Assembly (NCBI GenBank): GCA_002315815.1 | Contig: DCIN01000061.1 | Location: forward strand, 1-50,496 | DNA: 50,496 bases | Origin: Bacteroidales bacterium UBA1725 | GTDB taxonomy: Bacteria > Bacteroidota > Bacteroidia > Bacteroidales > UBA932 | Direction: 5' to 3' | Shown: positions 1 through 7,565 of the stretch, piece by piece | Layout of the letters: each line of letters starts with the position of its first letter | How positions within the stretch are numbered: position 1 is the stretch's first letter | The notes under the pieces: model-generated | Told to the model about the DNA's origin: nothing | Databases searched by the model: none | What the model saw: the letters and a program-made list of their open reading frames with translations, nothing else | Made by a program: the position numbers and the translations under genes

Positions 1-1
1 T

Positions 2-461
2 GCTATTGCTTGCGGCACACCTCCGGAAGGGTTCAGCCGATGGACTTTGCGTCTGATATCAGAGAGGGCTGTCGAGATGCAAATCATCGATGCAATCTCG
101 CACACCCAGGTGGGACGCATTCTAAAAAAAACGAATATAAGCCTCATCTGAAGAAGATGTGGTGTATTCTTCCCCAGCAGAATGCTGCTTTTGTGGCTGC
201 GATGGAGGATGTACTGGAAGTGTACTCCAGACCTTATGATTCTCAATATCCTGTCGTGTGCATGGACGAACAGCCTATTGAACTGCATCTGGATGCTCGA
301 GAGCCCATTCATCTTTCTGAAACGAATAATTCTGAAAAGGTTGATCACGAATATGTCCGCAAAGGAACCTGTTGCGGATTTATGTTTACTGGCAATTCTC
401 CATTGGAGATGCCAGAACCAGACTCAAGCATTTGTATCCTACTATAAAAATCCATGTTTAG
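2..461 (+). pseudogene. Decayed IS630-family transposase
   Basis: Three frames together give IS630-type transposase sequence. Frame 2 (about 2-133) reads a helix-turn-helix-like segment ending VGRILKK. The frame then steps back by one at an A8 tract (124-131), and frame 1 continues NEYKPHLKKMWCI, followed by VVCMDEQP, which holds the first Asp of the DDE triad. After GTCCGFMFT near 385 the sequence jumps, in frame 3, to the family C-terminus (WQFS...ARTRLKHLYP), stopping at 461. The segment with the second Asp and the Glu is missing, so the protein cannot be active even if the -1 shift is programmed. The 5' end lies outside the window. I could not define terminal inverted repeats. The family call is from recognised motifs. 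Confidence 0.8.
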
Positions 462-594
462 ATGTTACACGCTACTAGAGTAATACCATATTGGATACTA
501 TTCCGGTATTTTATATGAGATACTCCTGCCAAACTGGTGATTCTTGAGACTCTTGACGCAGAAGATCAAGTTCAATCCTATAGGAGTCACTTAC

Positions 595-626
595 AACCCC
601 GCTACAACGCACTGTAGCGGGGTTTT
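595..626 (+). terminator. Strong intrinsic terminator
   Basis: A perfect 10-bp GC-rich stem (CCCCGCTACA at 597-606, TGTAGCGGGG at 613-622) with a 6-nt loop is followed by TTTT. The flanking AA/TT extends the stem. A short open frame (about 518-617) ends with its TAG inside the 3' arm, so this may mark the end of a lost gene. Nothing else recognisable is seen in 462-678. The bases 575-592 resemble the end of a tRNA T arm, but no cloverleaf forms. Confidence 0.75.
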
Positions 627-678
627 CATTTTTGAGGCTAACATTTGGCACACATATCTCAGGAAGGTGCTAATCCCT

Positions 679-1347
679 CTATAGATTGTCAATACTATCA
701 AGAACTGAATGCGGTAAGATATCAAGTCCAAAATATAGATGATTTCCTGAATATCCCAGAAAATTTACGTATTTGATGAGCGTAGAATAATTGGATTTGG
801 CCAAGGATGAGTCTTTCGATCCAAATGAATCAAAGCATATAGCTTCGTGATGTGCAATTCTGTTACGAAAGTCTTTTATGGTCAAAAGCTCATTATATAT
901 AGCCCTTTGTCCCAGTCCAACTTCCTTTTGTGGAAAAATCTTCAATAACGACTGTCCACCTCTACGAAATGGGACTTTTGTAAAAAGATAAGTCCAAAAG
1001 CCAAAGGTAACAGAGGATGCTATTCTATCACTGCTATATCTGCCAGATTTATCTAAATCATTAATTGTCTGTAGCACTGATATTTTTTGAGGGTGAAACT
1101 CCAACATACCACCAGTGCCTAACTGATTTCTGATCCAATCATTATCATTGAAATATGCACGATAATGAGTATCTATTGCGTTTCTTAAAACAACCTCAAA
1201 GATGTTGAGCATGCCATAAAATTTTTGGCATAGTTTTACATTGTACCTGTACAACGTAAGAGCTTTACCAGTGTTATTCCCACAAGCCTGCAAGTATTTG
1301 TTAAGTCTCGCAGCAGAAAAGGCTTTTTCGTACTCCCAATATTTCAT
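679..1347 (-). CDS. Abi_2-family HEPN protein (phage abortive infection-like)
   Basis: A 222-residue protein with the pattern of the Abi_2/AbiD-AbiF group: an N-terminal helical part with LRNAIDTHY (54-62), a central FGFWTYLF (116-122), and the HEPN ribonuclease motif R161-N-R-I-A-H166 followed by HE. HEPN proteins of this group are usually RNA-cleaving toxins that act in abortive infection or toxin-antitoxin pairs. The length fits a compact family member and the key Arg and His are present. A minus-strand promoter (1367-1374) sits just upstream and overlaps a divergent promoter. The gene lies alone beside an IS remnant, which fits a small accessory defence module. Function is inferred from family membership; the target is unknown. 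Confidence 0.8.
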   Translation of the reverse strand: MKYWEYEKAFSAARLNKYLQACGNNTGKALTLYRYNVKLCQKFYGMLNIFEVVLRNAIDTHYRAYFNDNDWIRNQLGTGGMLEFHPQKISVLQTINDLDKSGRYSSDRIASSVTFGFWTYLFTKVPFRRGGQSLLKIFPQKEVGLGQRAIYNELLTIKDFRNRIAHHEAICFDSFGSKDSSLAKSNYSTLIKYVNFLGYSGNHLYFGLDILPHSVLDSIDNL

Positions 1348-1363
1348 ATCTTTCTAACACTTT

Positions 1364-1393
1364 TTGCAAATATACAATATTTTAGTACCTTTG
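1364..1393 (+). promoter_or_regulatory. Divergent promoter with no obvious gene behind it
   Basis: TTG (1364-1366) and TACCTTTG (1386-1393) are separated by 19 nt and match the Bacteroidota -33/-7 layout. Transcription would start near 1400, immediately before a hairpin at 1404-1435. No clear coding sequence follows until the symporter, which has its own promoter. Confidence 0.6.
1367..1374 (-). promoter_or_regulatory. -7 box of the Abi_2 gene promoter
   Basis: The minus strand reads TATATTTG, a match to the Bacteroidota -7 consensus TAnnTTTG, about 20 bp before the Abi_2 ATG. It lies inside the spacer of the divergent plus-strand promoter (TTG at 1364, TACCTTTG at 1386), so the two promoters share DNA and may exclude one another. 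Confidence 0.6.
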
Positions 1394-1399
1394 CGTTGT

Positions 1400-1450
1400 A
1401 ATCCCCGGATGTCCCTGAGAAATCAAACATTCGGGTTTAGTCTTTTTATT
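1400..1450 (+). ncRNA. Putative short hairpin RNA beside the Abi_2 gene
   Basis: From the predicted start near 1400, CCCGGATGT (1404-1412) pairs with ACATTCGGG (1427-1435) over nine pairs including one G-U, with a 14-nt loop. A T-rich tract (TTTAGTCTTTTT) follows, so a transcript of roughly 50 nt is possible. Weaker alternative pairings exist downstream: GTCATT 1451-1456 with GATGAC 1474-1479, or TTGGGG 1455-1460 with CCCCAA 1492-1497. No family is recognised. It could equally be a leader or a relic. Confidence 0.3.
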
Positions 1451-1718
1451 GTCATTGGGGAATTCGCGTAAGGGATGACAACTATAATGTACCCCAAATT
1501 TCGGACAGTGAGTTAAGTCAAAAAATAGATATTTTTTCCTGCTGTATGTGAGCGTGATGCTCATCATTACATTTCTGCAGCAGGAATTTGTCTTGTTGCC
1601 CGAACTTCAGAATCTTGATCTTATCGGTGAAAACACCAAAGCGGAGTTACTGGAAAATAATCAGAAATGGAGATGGATGGAATTTGTCTGCTGATTTGCA
1701 GATGAACCGGATTTTGTG
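1451..1718 (+). other. Unexplained intergenic stretch
   Basis: This is the rest of the 386-bp gap between the Abi_2 gene and the symporter. It holds TGTACCCCAAATTTCGGACA (1489-1508), reminiscent of an IS3-type end, and an unrecognised 45-codon open frame at 1557-1694 (MLIITF to MEFVC). I see no RNA family or convincing protein. The stretch may be IS or gene debris. Confidence 0.3.
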
Positions 1719-1726
1719 TATGTTTG
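1696..1726 (+). promoter_or_regulatory. Promoter of the symporter operon
   Basis: TTG (1696-1698) and TATGTTTG (1719-1726) are 20 nt apart, a near-ideal Bacteroidota promoter. The -7 box ends only 7 nt before the ATG at 1734, so the transcript would begin at or next to the start codon and may be leaderless. Confidence 0.6.
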
Positions 1727-1733
1727 ATTCTCG

Positions 1734-3107
1734 ATGTTCGAGAGTGTAATAAACCGGATTAATGACATAGTCTGGAGTCCTGCTTTGGTTGTGCTTCTGG
1801 TTGCTGCCGGATTGTATTTCTCCATACGCACGCGCTTTGTTCAGTTGAGGCGGATAGGACTGATGGTCCGCCTGCTTTTTACCAGGCCATCAGGCAAGAT
1901 GTCTTCCTTCAAGACTTTCTGTCTGGCTCTGTCGGGAAGAGTCGGGACCGGCAATGTCGTGGGAGTTGCCACGGCCATAGCTCTGGGAGGTCCCGGTGCA
2001 ATATTCTGGATGTGGGTCATCGCTCTTCTTGGAGCATCCACTGCCTTTATGGAGTCCACCCTTGCCAGAATGTACCGCTTCCCCCATAAGGACGGTTGGC
2101 GTGGAGGTCCTGCTTCATACATCGAAAAGGGCCTGGGTCTCAAATGGTTGGGAACTATTTTCGCCATAGTCACCATTCTGGGCTATGGACTGTTGATTGT
2201 GGCGGTGCAGGCAAATGGAGTCTCATCTGCTTTCAGCAACTCATTTTCCGTTCATCCCGCCGTCACTGGTGTGATAACTGTGGCGTTGCTTTTCGCCGTG
2301 ACCATAGGGGGGATGAAGCGTATCGCCAATTTTGCATCGGTGGTCACTCCGTTTATGTCGGTGGCATATGTTCTGATGGCGTTGATTATCATTATTGCCA
2401 ACATTGATCAGGTTCCCGGTGCTTTCTCCGCCATATTCAAATCTGCCTTGGGCTTCGATCAGGCTCTTGGCGGAATGCTCGGCAGTGCAATTGCAATGGG
2501 CGTGAAGCGTGGTCTGTTTTCGAACGAGGCCGGGCAGGGAGGGGGTGCCATAGTCTCCGCTATGGCTGAGACCGACCATCCCGCAAAGCAGGGACTCGTA
2601 CAGTCTTTTTCCGTTTACATCGATACCCTGCTGGTATGCACGTCCACGGCATTGATGATTCTTTGCACAGGTCTCTACAACATTTTCGACCAGAAGACGG
2701 GAGAGGCAATCGTCCTGAACGCGCCCGAACTCGGCAACAACTATGTTGCCTATACACAGGCGGCCATTGACACTGTCTTTCACGGTTTCGGAAGTGCATT
2801 CGTGTCCGTGGCCCTGGCCTTTTTTGTATTCACTTCCATCCTGGCATACGTTGTCTATGCAGATTCCAGCATCACCTATCTGTGCAGGACGGCGGGGCAT
2901 TCCGAAAAAACCCGGAACATCTGCAACTACCTCTATATGGCAGGTGCATTCGGGATGATAATGTTCGGATCCCTGTCCACATCCACTACTGCCTGGACCT
3001 TGGGCGACATCGGACTGGGCCTCACAACTTGGATAAACGTAATCGCTCTCCTCATCCTGTGTCCCAAGGCCCTGGAGTCCCTGAAGAATCTGGAGAACAG
3101 CATATAA
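1734..3107 (+). CDS. Alanine/glycine:cation symporter (AGCS family)
   Basis: A 457-residue polytopic inner-membrane protein of the sodium:alanine symporter family, which imports small amino acids with Na+ or H+. The N-terminal segment IVWSPALVVLLVAAGLY and the following RTRFVQLR, the ALSGRVGTGNVVGVATAI motif and the later FSNEAGQGGG segment are family hallmarks. The length is normal. The ATG at 1734 is chosen because the conserved N-terminus begins within a dozen residues and the other nearby ATG (1718) is out of frame. The stop is only 11 nt before the GH106-like gene, so the two are probably co-transcribed, an unusual pairing of amino-acid uptake with pectin enzymes. Substrate specificity cannot be read from the sequence. 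Confidence 0.9.
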   Translation: MFESVINRINDIVWSPALVVLLVAAGLYFSIRTRFVQLRRIGLMVRLLFTRPSGKMSSFKTFCLALSGRVGTGNVVGVATAIALGGPGAIFWMWVIALLGASTAFMESTLARMYRFPHKDGWRGGPASYIEKGLGLKWLGTIFAIVTILGYGLLIVAVQANGVSSAFSNSFSVHPAVTGVITVALLFAVTIGGMKRIANFASVVTPFMSVAYVLMALIIIIANIDQVPGAFSAIFKSALGFDQALGGMLGSAIAMGVKRGLFSNEAGQGGGAIVSAMAETDHPAKQGLVQSFSVYIDTLLVCTSTALMILCTGLYNIFDQKTGEAIVLNAPELGNNYVAYTQAAIDTVFHGFGSAFVSVALAFFVFTSILAYVVYADSSITYLCRTAGHSEKTRNICNYLYMAGAFGMIMFGSLSTSTTAWTLGDIGLGLTTWINVIALLILCPKALESLKNLENSI

Positions 3108-3118
3108 TCACTTTCGAT

Positions 3119-5518
3119 ATGATAACCAATAAGGTCAGTGTCATTATTGTTGCAATTTCAATTTCAATTGCAACTTCAATTGCAACTTCTGCCGTTGTCC
3201 CGGCCATAGCCGATACCGGATCCGGACCCGCTGCCGGTAACAGGCCCGCTGTCACAGCCGGACCCGCTGCCGGCATAGATATGACAAAGGTTGAATATGA
3301 GCGATTCCGTGAACCCGACCGTGAATTCCGGGGAGTGAGGTTCATTTCCATTCCTCTCGACAGGGCTACCGAAGAATCTATGAGAGCCTCCGTGGAGAGG
3401 GATTTCAAAACTGACCTCTGGGGGTCTTTCGTTCTGATTCCAGGCGGAGGAAGCACGGAAGGATTGAGCGAGGATTATCTCAAGTTCTCGCGCCGCAAAG
3501 CCAACCCCGACGGGACGGCATATCTGAGTGATAATTACTTCAAGCTCTACAGGGCCGCTATTGAGAAAGGACTGGAACTGGGGTTCAGGTGCACCACCCT
3601 GTATGATGAGTGGGAGTATCCGAGTGGTATGGTAGAGGGCCTTTTTTACAGCAGGTATCCCGATGACTGCTCAAAGAGCCTTGAGATGGAGGAACAGGAT
3701 TATTCCTTGTCCAAACCCGTGACAGCTTCTCTGTCAATGCCAGAAAACGGTATCTATATGGGATCAGTCCTTATGAACCTCGATACCAAGGAGAGAAAGG
3801 ATGTCAGCTCCAGCTTCAAGTCAGGCAAGCTTGAGTGCAGACTGCCTGTAGGCAACTGGAAGCTTATGCTTTTCTGGCTCGATTCGAGTTTTACCCCCAA
3901 CTCCAGCAAGGGCGGTTTCGTGGACTATCTGGACAGAGAGGCCGTAGCCAAATACATAGACCTCAATTTTGAGCCATATTGGGAGCATCTCGGCGAGTTC
4001 TTCGGCACCGTGATAGAGCGCACTTTCTATGACGAGCCAACTATGATGCTCAACGGCGGCCGTATGTGGACTCCGGGATTCAACAAAGGATTCAAGGAGA
4101 AATACGGTTATGACCCCATCACCCTCTATCCTGCCCTATGGTACAGCATCGGGGATGAAACGGCTGCGGCCCGCAACGCTTTGTTCGGATTCAGGACCGA
4201 TCTTTTCGCCGAGAACTACATAGGACAGGTGTCGGAATGGTGCAGGAACCACGGCATCAAGGGAGGCGGCCATCTGGATCAGGAAGAGACCCGCAATCCC
4301 GTCGGGGCCAACGGTGACCTTATGAAAGCGTTCAAATATCAGGATGTTCCGGCTACGGATGACATATACTATCCCGGCCGGTCCAATGTCGGCTACAAGA
4401 TTGTGTCATCTTCCGCCTACAATTGGGACAAGCCTGAGATGTTCACAGAGACTTTTGCCGCCTACAGCAGGCCGCAGTATGCCGCACACACTCCGGAGAA
4501 CTATATGAGAGTTTCTCTGGACCAGATGGCTATGGGAACCAACATCCAGATAGAGTTTGAGAGGAAGTATGAAAATGTGGACAGATTTCTGGGCCGTGGC
4601 GGGTATATGCTCCGCGGCGGAAGACACGTCTCCGATATTGCCGTCATCTATCCCATTGCATCCCTCCAGGCTGCATACAGTTTCCCCAGCAAGACCCAGA
4701 ACGGTCACTATTATGCGTATATGGGAGGAATAGTGCCTGCTGAAACGGATTATATGGATGTGGGCGAGAGTATATTCCGTGGTCTGCATCTCGATTACAC
4801 CTACCTGCACCCCGAGGTCCTCGTGGAGAAATGCACTGTCGAGGGCAATGAACTGAAACTCAACAATACAAACAACTGGGAGCAGTACAAGTTGCTTGTG
4901 ATTCCCGGAGGCGACACCTTCTCTGCGGATGCCGCCGCCAAGGTGCTCGAATTCTACCGTGCGGGCGGACAGGTCCTTGCCACCAGCAAACTTCCAACCA
5001 AGTCGGCCGAGTTCGGCAGGGACGCTGAAGTTCGCGATATGGTGTATGAGGTGTTCGGAATGTCCGACATCAGGCCTATGACTTGCAGCGTGCGCCACGC
5101 ATCCTACAGGTTCCTCAACATCTTCTCCAACAGAAATGACAGGGGAGGATGCGGATACTTCATAGCCCAGCCCTACACGTCAGTGCTCGAACAACTTATC
5201 AATCAGATTATTCCCGTCAAGGATGTGGATATGGGCGTAGCTCCCGAGTACTATGTGAAGATGGACCACGATTATGCCGGAGCAATCACATATACCCATA
5301 AGGTCAGGGGTGGCAAGGATATCTATTTCTTTGCGAATTCCACCGACTATCCTATGGAAAGCACGTTTACCGTGCGTGGAGAGAAGAACTCGATGGAAGT
5401 ATGGGACCCCCATACTGGAGAACGGGAGACACTCGAATTCCGGAAGACCGGAAAGGGCGGGACTCAGTTCAAACTGTCCCTCGATTCTCTTAAAGGCCTT
5501 TTTGTCGTAGCAGAATAA
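3119..5518 (+). CDS. GH106-like secreted glycoside hydrolase (putative alpha-L-rhamnosidase)
   Basis: A 799-residue protein with an N-terminal hydrophobic export signal built from short repeats. The conserved region starts near MTKVEYERFREPDREFRG. The motifs YDEWEYPSG, ERTFYDEP and GGHLDQEE, interspersed with conserved Trp and Tyr, resemble the GH106 rhamnosidase clan, and acidic residues in these are candidate catalytic residues. The start at 3119 is chosen over an upstream in-frame ATG (2882) because the latter lies inside the symporter gene. It sits between a symporter and a PL4 lyase, which fits removal of rhamnose from rhamnogalacturonan-I fragments. It is shorter than many GH106 enzymes (about 1000 residues or more), so another GH2-like rhamnosidase family is possible. 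Activity is inferred. Confidence 0.6.
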   Translation: MITNKVSVIIVAISISIATSIATSAVVPAIADTGSGPAAGNRPAVTAGPAAGIDMTKVEYERFREPDREFRGVRFISIPLDRATEESMRASVERDFKTDLWGSFVLIPGGGSTEGLSEDYLKFSRRKANPDGTAYLSDNYFKLYRAAIEKGLELGFRCTTLYDEWEYPSGMVEGLFYSRYPDDCSKSLEMEEQDYSLSKPVTASLSMPENGIYMGSVLMNLDTKERKDVSSSFKSGKLECRLPVGNWKLMLFWLDSSFTPNSSKGGFVDYLDREAVAKYIDLNFEPYWEHLGEFFGTVIERTFYDEPTMMLNGGRMWTPGFNKGFKEKYGYDPITLYPALWYSIGDETAAARNALFGFRTDLFAENYIGQVSEWCRNHGIKGGGHLDQEETRNPVGANGDLMKAFKYQDVPATDDIYYPGRSNVGYKIVSSSAYNWDKPEMFTETFAAYSRPQYAAHTPENYMRVSLDQMAMGTNIQIEFERKYENVDRFLGRGGYMLRGGRHVSDIAVIYPIASLQAAYSFPSKTQNGHYYAYMGGIVPAETDYMDVGESIFRGLHLDYTYLHPEVLVEKCTVEGNELKLNNTNNWEQYKLLVIPGGDTFSADAAAKVLEFYRAGGQVLATSKLPTKSAEFGRDAEVRDMVYEVFGMSDIRPMTCSVRHASYRFLNIFSNRNDRGGCGYFIAQPYTSVLEQLINQIIPVKDVDMGVAPEYYVKMDHDYAGAITYTHKVRGGKDIYFFANSTDYPMESTFTVRGEKNSMEVWDPHTGERETLEFRKTGKGGTQFKLSLDSLKGLFVVAE
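3147..3273 (+). repeat. Short tandem and direct repeats in the GH106-like leader region
   Basis: ATTGCAACTTCA (3167-3178) is repeated at 3179-3190 with one change, preceded by degenerate ATTTCA units. Together they encode an Ile-Ser/Ile-Ala-Thr-Ser signal core. Further on, CCGGACCCGCTGCCGG occurs at 3222-3237 and again, identical, at 3258-3273, coding a Gly/Ala/Pro linker. The DNA repeats are exact enough to suggest recent duplication. Confidence 0.75.
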
Positions 5519-5530
5519 GCAATCATAATA

Positions 5531-5547
5531 AAGTGAATCTCAAAAAG
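5531..5547 (+). repeat. Copy 1 of the 16-bp intergenic motif
   Basis: AAGTGAATCTCAAAAAG lies 23 nt before the PL4 lyase ATG, in the direction of that gene. Other copies are at 40149-40164 (plus), 45117-45132 (minus) and 47979-47994 (minus, first base lost). Confidence 0.6.
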
Positions 5548-5569
5548 AGGCTTCATAGAAATAGAAAAT

Positions 5570-7513
5570 ATGAAAAGAATTACATTTTTTCTGGCAATCT
5601 CATTTGCTGTCATCGCGTGCAGCTCCTATGATGCTGTCACAGTCATTGAGGATGCCGAAACCTACACAATGGACAACGGCATAGTGGCCGCAAGGGTTTC
5701 CAAGGTGACTGGCGATCTCGTGTCCTTCCGTTACAAAGGCGAGGAGATGTTTGCAACTGCTCTCGCCTCCGACAAGCCGATCGAACCCCTTTCCGAGGAC
5801 AATCCCGGAAATCCCAACTGGAAGACTCCCACCATTTCGGGCAAGGCTCACGGCTACTGGTCACACGATGCAATGGGAGTGCGTGGCTCCGAGCCTGCAA
5901 TTCCCTCTGTCAGCATTAACCCTTCGAAGAACGGAGGAAGGATTGCGGAAGTTTCTGTCAAGGCCATATCCAAAGGAAGGCGTCTGGGCACCGGTCCCGG
6001 AACCGATCCTGCCTCCGGCAACCTCGCCGTTGACATTGACATCAGGTACACTCTCGAAAGGGGAGCATCAGGAGTCTATACCTACTGCATCTTCAATCAT
6101 CCTGCAGATTATCCCCTCGGTCAGTTCGGGGAAGCTCGTTATTGTGCCAAACTTGCCCCTGAATTTGACTGGATGAGCGTGGACAAGGACGTCGATTTCT
6201 ACTATCCCACGACTCATAATGCCGGAGACAAATATGTCTATACCGCAGTCCAATCGGAGAATCCTGCGTTCGGATGGTCCAGCACAACAAAGAATGTCGG
6301 CCTCTTTTTCATCAACCCTTCGATGGAATATATGAGCGGCGGTCCCACCAAGGTCGAGTTTATGGGTCACAGGAACACCAGCCGCGAGGCTGAGGGCTGC
6401 GTCCTCAATTACTGGAGAAGCAGCCACTACGGCGGCGCGAGCGCAAGCATTGCGGAAGGGGAGGAGTGGAACAAGATTATCGGTCCTTTCTTAATCTATG
6501 CCAATGCCGGAGAAGGACACGATGCGATATATGCAGATGCAAAGGCCCGGGCTGTCAAAGAGCAGCAGAAATGGCCCTACAAGTGGATGTCCGATCCCAA
6601 TTACTCCAAAGCGAAGGACAGGTGCAGCGTCTCCGGAAGATTTGCGGTGAATGACTCTCTTTTTTATGGAACTTTCGCGAATCTGTACGTCGGCCTCGCA
6701 CACTCTGAATACGTCGAGCCGGGCACAGAGAACCACGGGCAGAGGATGATAGGCTGGCAGCGAGATGCAAAGCACTATCAGTTCTGGACAGTCGGAAACG
6801 AGGACGGGAGTTTCCTCATTGACAAGGTGATTCCCGGTGAGTATTGTCTTTATGCCTTTACCGACGGCATCCTGGGCGAGTATGTCAAGGCTGACGTGAA
6901 GCTGGAAAAGGGAGAAAAACTCAATCTTGGCACTTTGGAGTGGATTCCTGTCCGCAAGGGTGAGCAGATATGGGAGATAGGTATCCCCAACAGGAACGGT
7001 TCCGAATTTTATGGGGCGGACCAGCGCAGAGACCCCGAACTTCCAATCAAATATGCGGTATATTTCCCCGAAGATATCACATACACCGTCGGAAGCAGCG
7101 ACTTTGCAAAGGACTGGTTCTTCATACAGGTTCCGCACAACACCGACCCTGATGTCAAGCCCCTGCCGTTCTTCGGAATCAGGGCAAACGGCAATGCGAC
7201 TCCATACACCGTCAAATTCAATATGGACGAGTCCGTTTCCGGTCTGGCCACTGTCAGGATGGCTCTCTGCGGTGTGTCGTCAACTCATCTTACCGTAGTC
7301 GTGAACGGCAATGACCTCGGCCCTTGGAAACTGCTTCAGACAGGCGACAATGTAATAGTGCGTCACGGTTCCCACGGAATATGGCACGAGGAGGAGTTCA
7401 GTTTCGATGCCGGACTTCTTCAGAAGGGAGAGAACAGCATCAGTCTCATACTTCCTGCAGGCGAGCTCAATTCCGGCATAGTGTACGACTACCTCAGACT
7501 CGAAATTTCGTAG
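5570..7513 (+). CDS. Rhamnogalacturonan lyase, polysaccharide lyase family 4 lipoprotein
   Basis: A 647-residue lipoprotein (lipobox AVIAC, Cys17). PL4 enzymes cleave Rha-GalA bonds in the rhamnogalacturonan-I backbone by beta-elimination. An N-terminal beta-sandwich catalytic domain (about 25-350) is followed by a fibronectin-like domain (about 360-465, with VIPGEYCLYAFTDGILGEY) and a C-terminal carbohydrate-binding-like domain. The boundary motif GEQIWEIGIPNRNGSEFYGAD is characteristic of PL4. Length and domain order match the family. It follows the GH106-like gene by 51 nt, within which one copy of the AAGTRAATCTCAAAAA motif lies. It probably acts on the cell surface or in the periplasm, supplying oligosaccharides to the rhamnosidase. 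Confidence 0.85.
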   Translation: MKRITFFLAISFAVIACSSYDAVTVIEDAETYTMDNGIVAARVSKVTGDLVSFRYKGEEMFATALASDKPIEPLSEDNPGNPNWKTPTISGKAHGYWSHDAMGVRGSEPAIPSVSINPSKNGGRIAEVSVKAISKGRRLGTGPGTDPASGNLAVDIDIRYTLERGASGVYTYCIFNHPADYPLGQFGEARYCAKLAPEFDWMSVDKDVDFYYPTTHNAGDKYVYTAVQSENPAFGWSSTTKNVGLFFINPSMEYMSGGPTKVEFMGHRNTSREAEGCVLNYWRSSHYGGASASIAEGEEWNKIIGPFLIYANAGEGHDAIYADAKARAVKEQQKWPYKWMSDPNYSKAKDRCSVSGRFAVNDSLFYGTFANLYVGLAHSEYVEPGTENHGQRMIGWQRDAKHYQFWTVGNEDGSFLIDKVIPGEYCLYAFTDGILGEYVKADVKLEKGEKLNLGTLEWIPVRKGEQIWEIGIPNRNGSEFYGADQRRDPELPIKYAVYFPEDITYTVGSSDFAKDWFFIQVPHNTDPDVKPLPFFGIRANGNATPYTVKFNMDESVSGLATVRMALCGVSSTHLTVVVNGNDLGPWKLLQTGDNVIVRHGSHGIWHEEEFSFDAGLLQKGENSISLILPAGELNSGIVYDYLRLEIS

Positions 7514-7521
7514 AAAATTCG

Positions 7522-7529
7522 TATCTTTG
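7522..7529 (+). promoter_or_regulatory. -7 box upstream of the Fe-S scaffold gene
   Basis: TATCTTTG matches TAnnTTTG and lies 36 nt before the ATG at 7566, directly after the PL4 stop. It indicates that the NifU-like/GGGtGRT pair is a separate transcription unit. A clear -33 TTG is not evident. Confidence 0.55.
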
Positions 7530-7565
7530 CACCTTGCGAATATAGAAAGTCTAATACTGATAAAA

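Noticed and set aside
500..592. tRNA-like 3' end (GTTCAATCC followed by GGAGTCAC)
   Set aside because: The T stem pairs at only three of five positions and no acceptor or anticodon arm can be built upstream. I treat it as coincidence or a decayed fragment.
1382..1567. A 61-codon minus-strand open frame upstream of the Abi_2 gene
   Set aside because: It shows no family pattern and overlaps the promoter and hairpin region; it is probably not coding.
2882..3118. Upstream in-frame extension of the GH106-like gene
   Set aside because: It would lie inside the symporter gene and add a non-signal sequence before a good signal peptide that starts at 3119.
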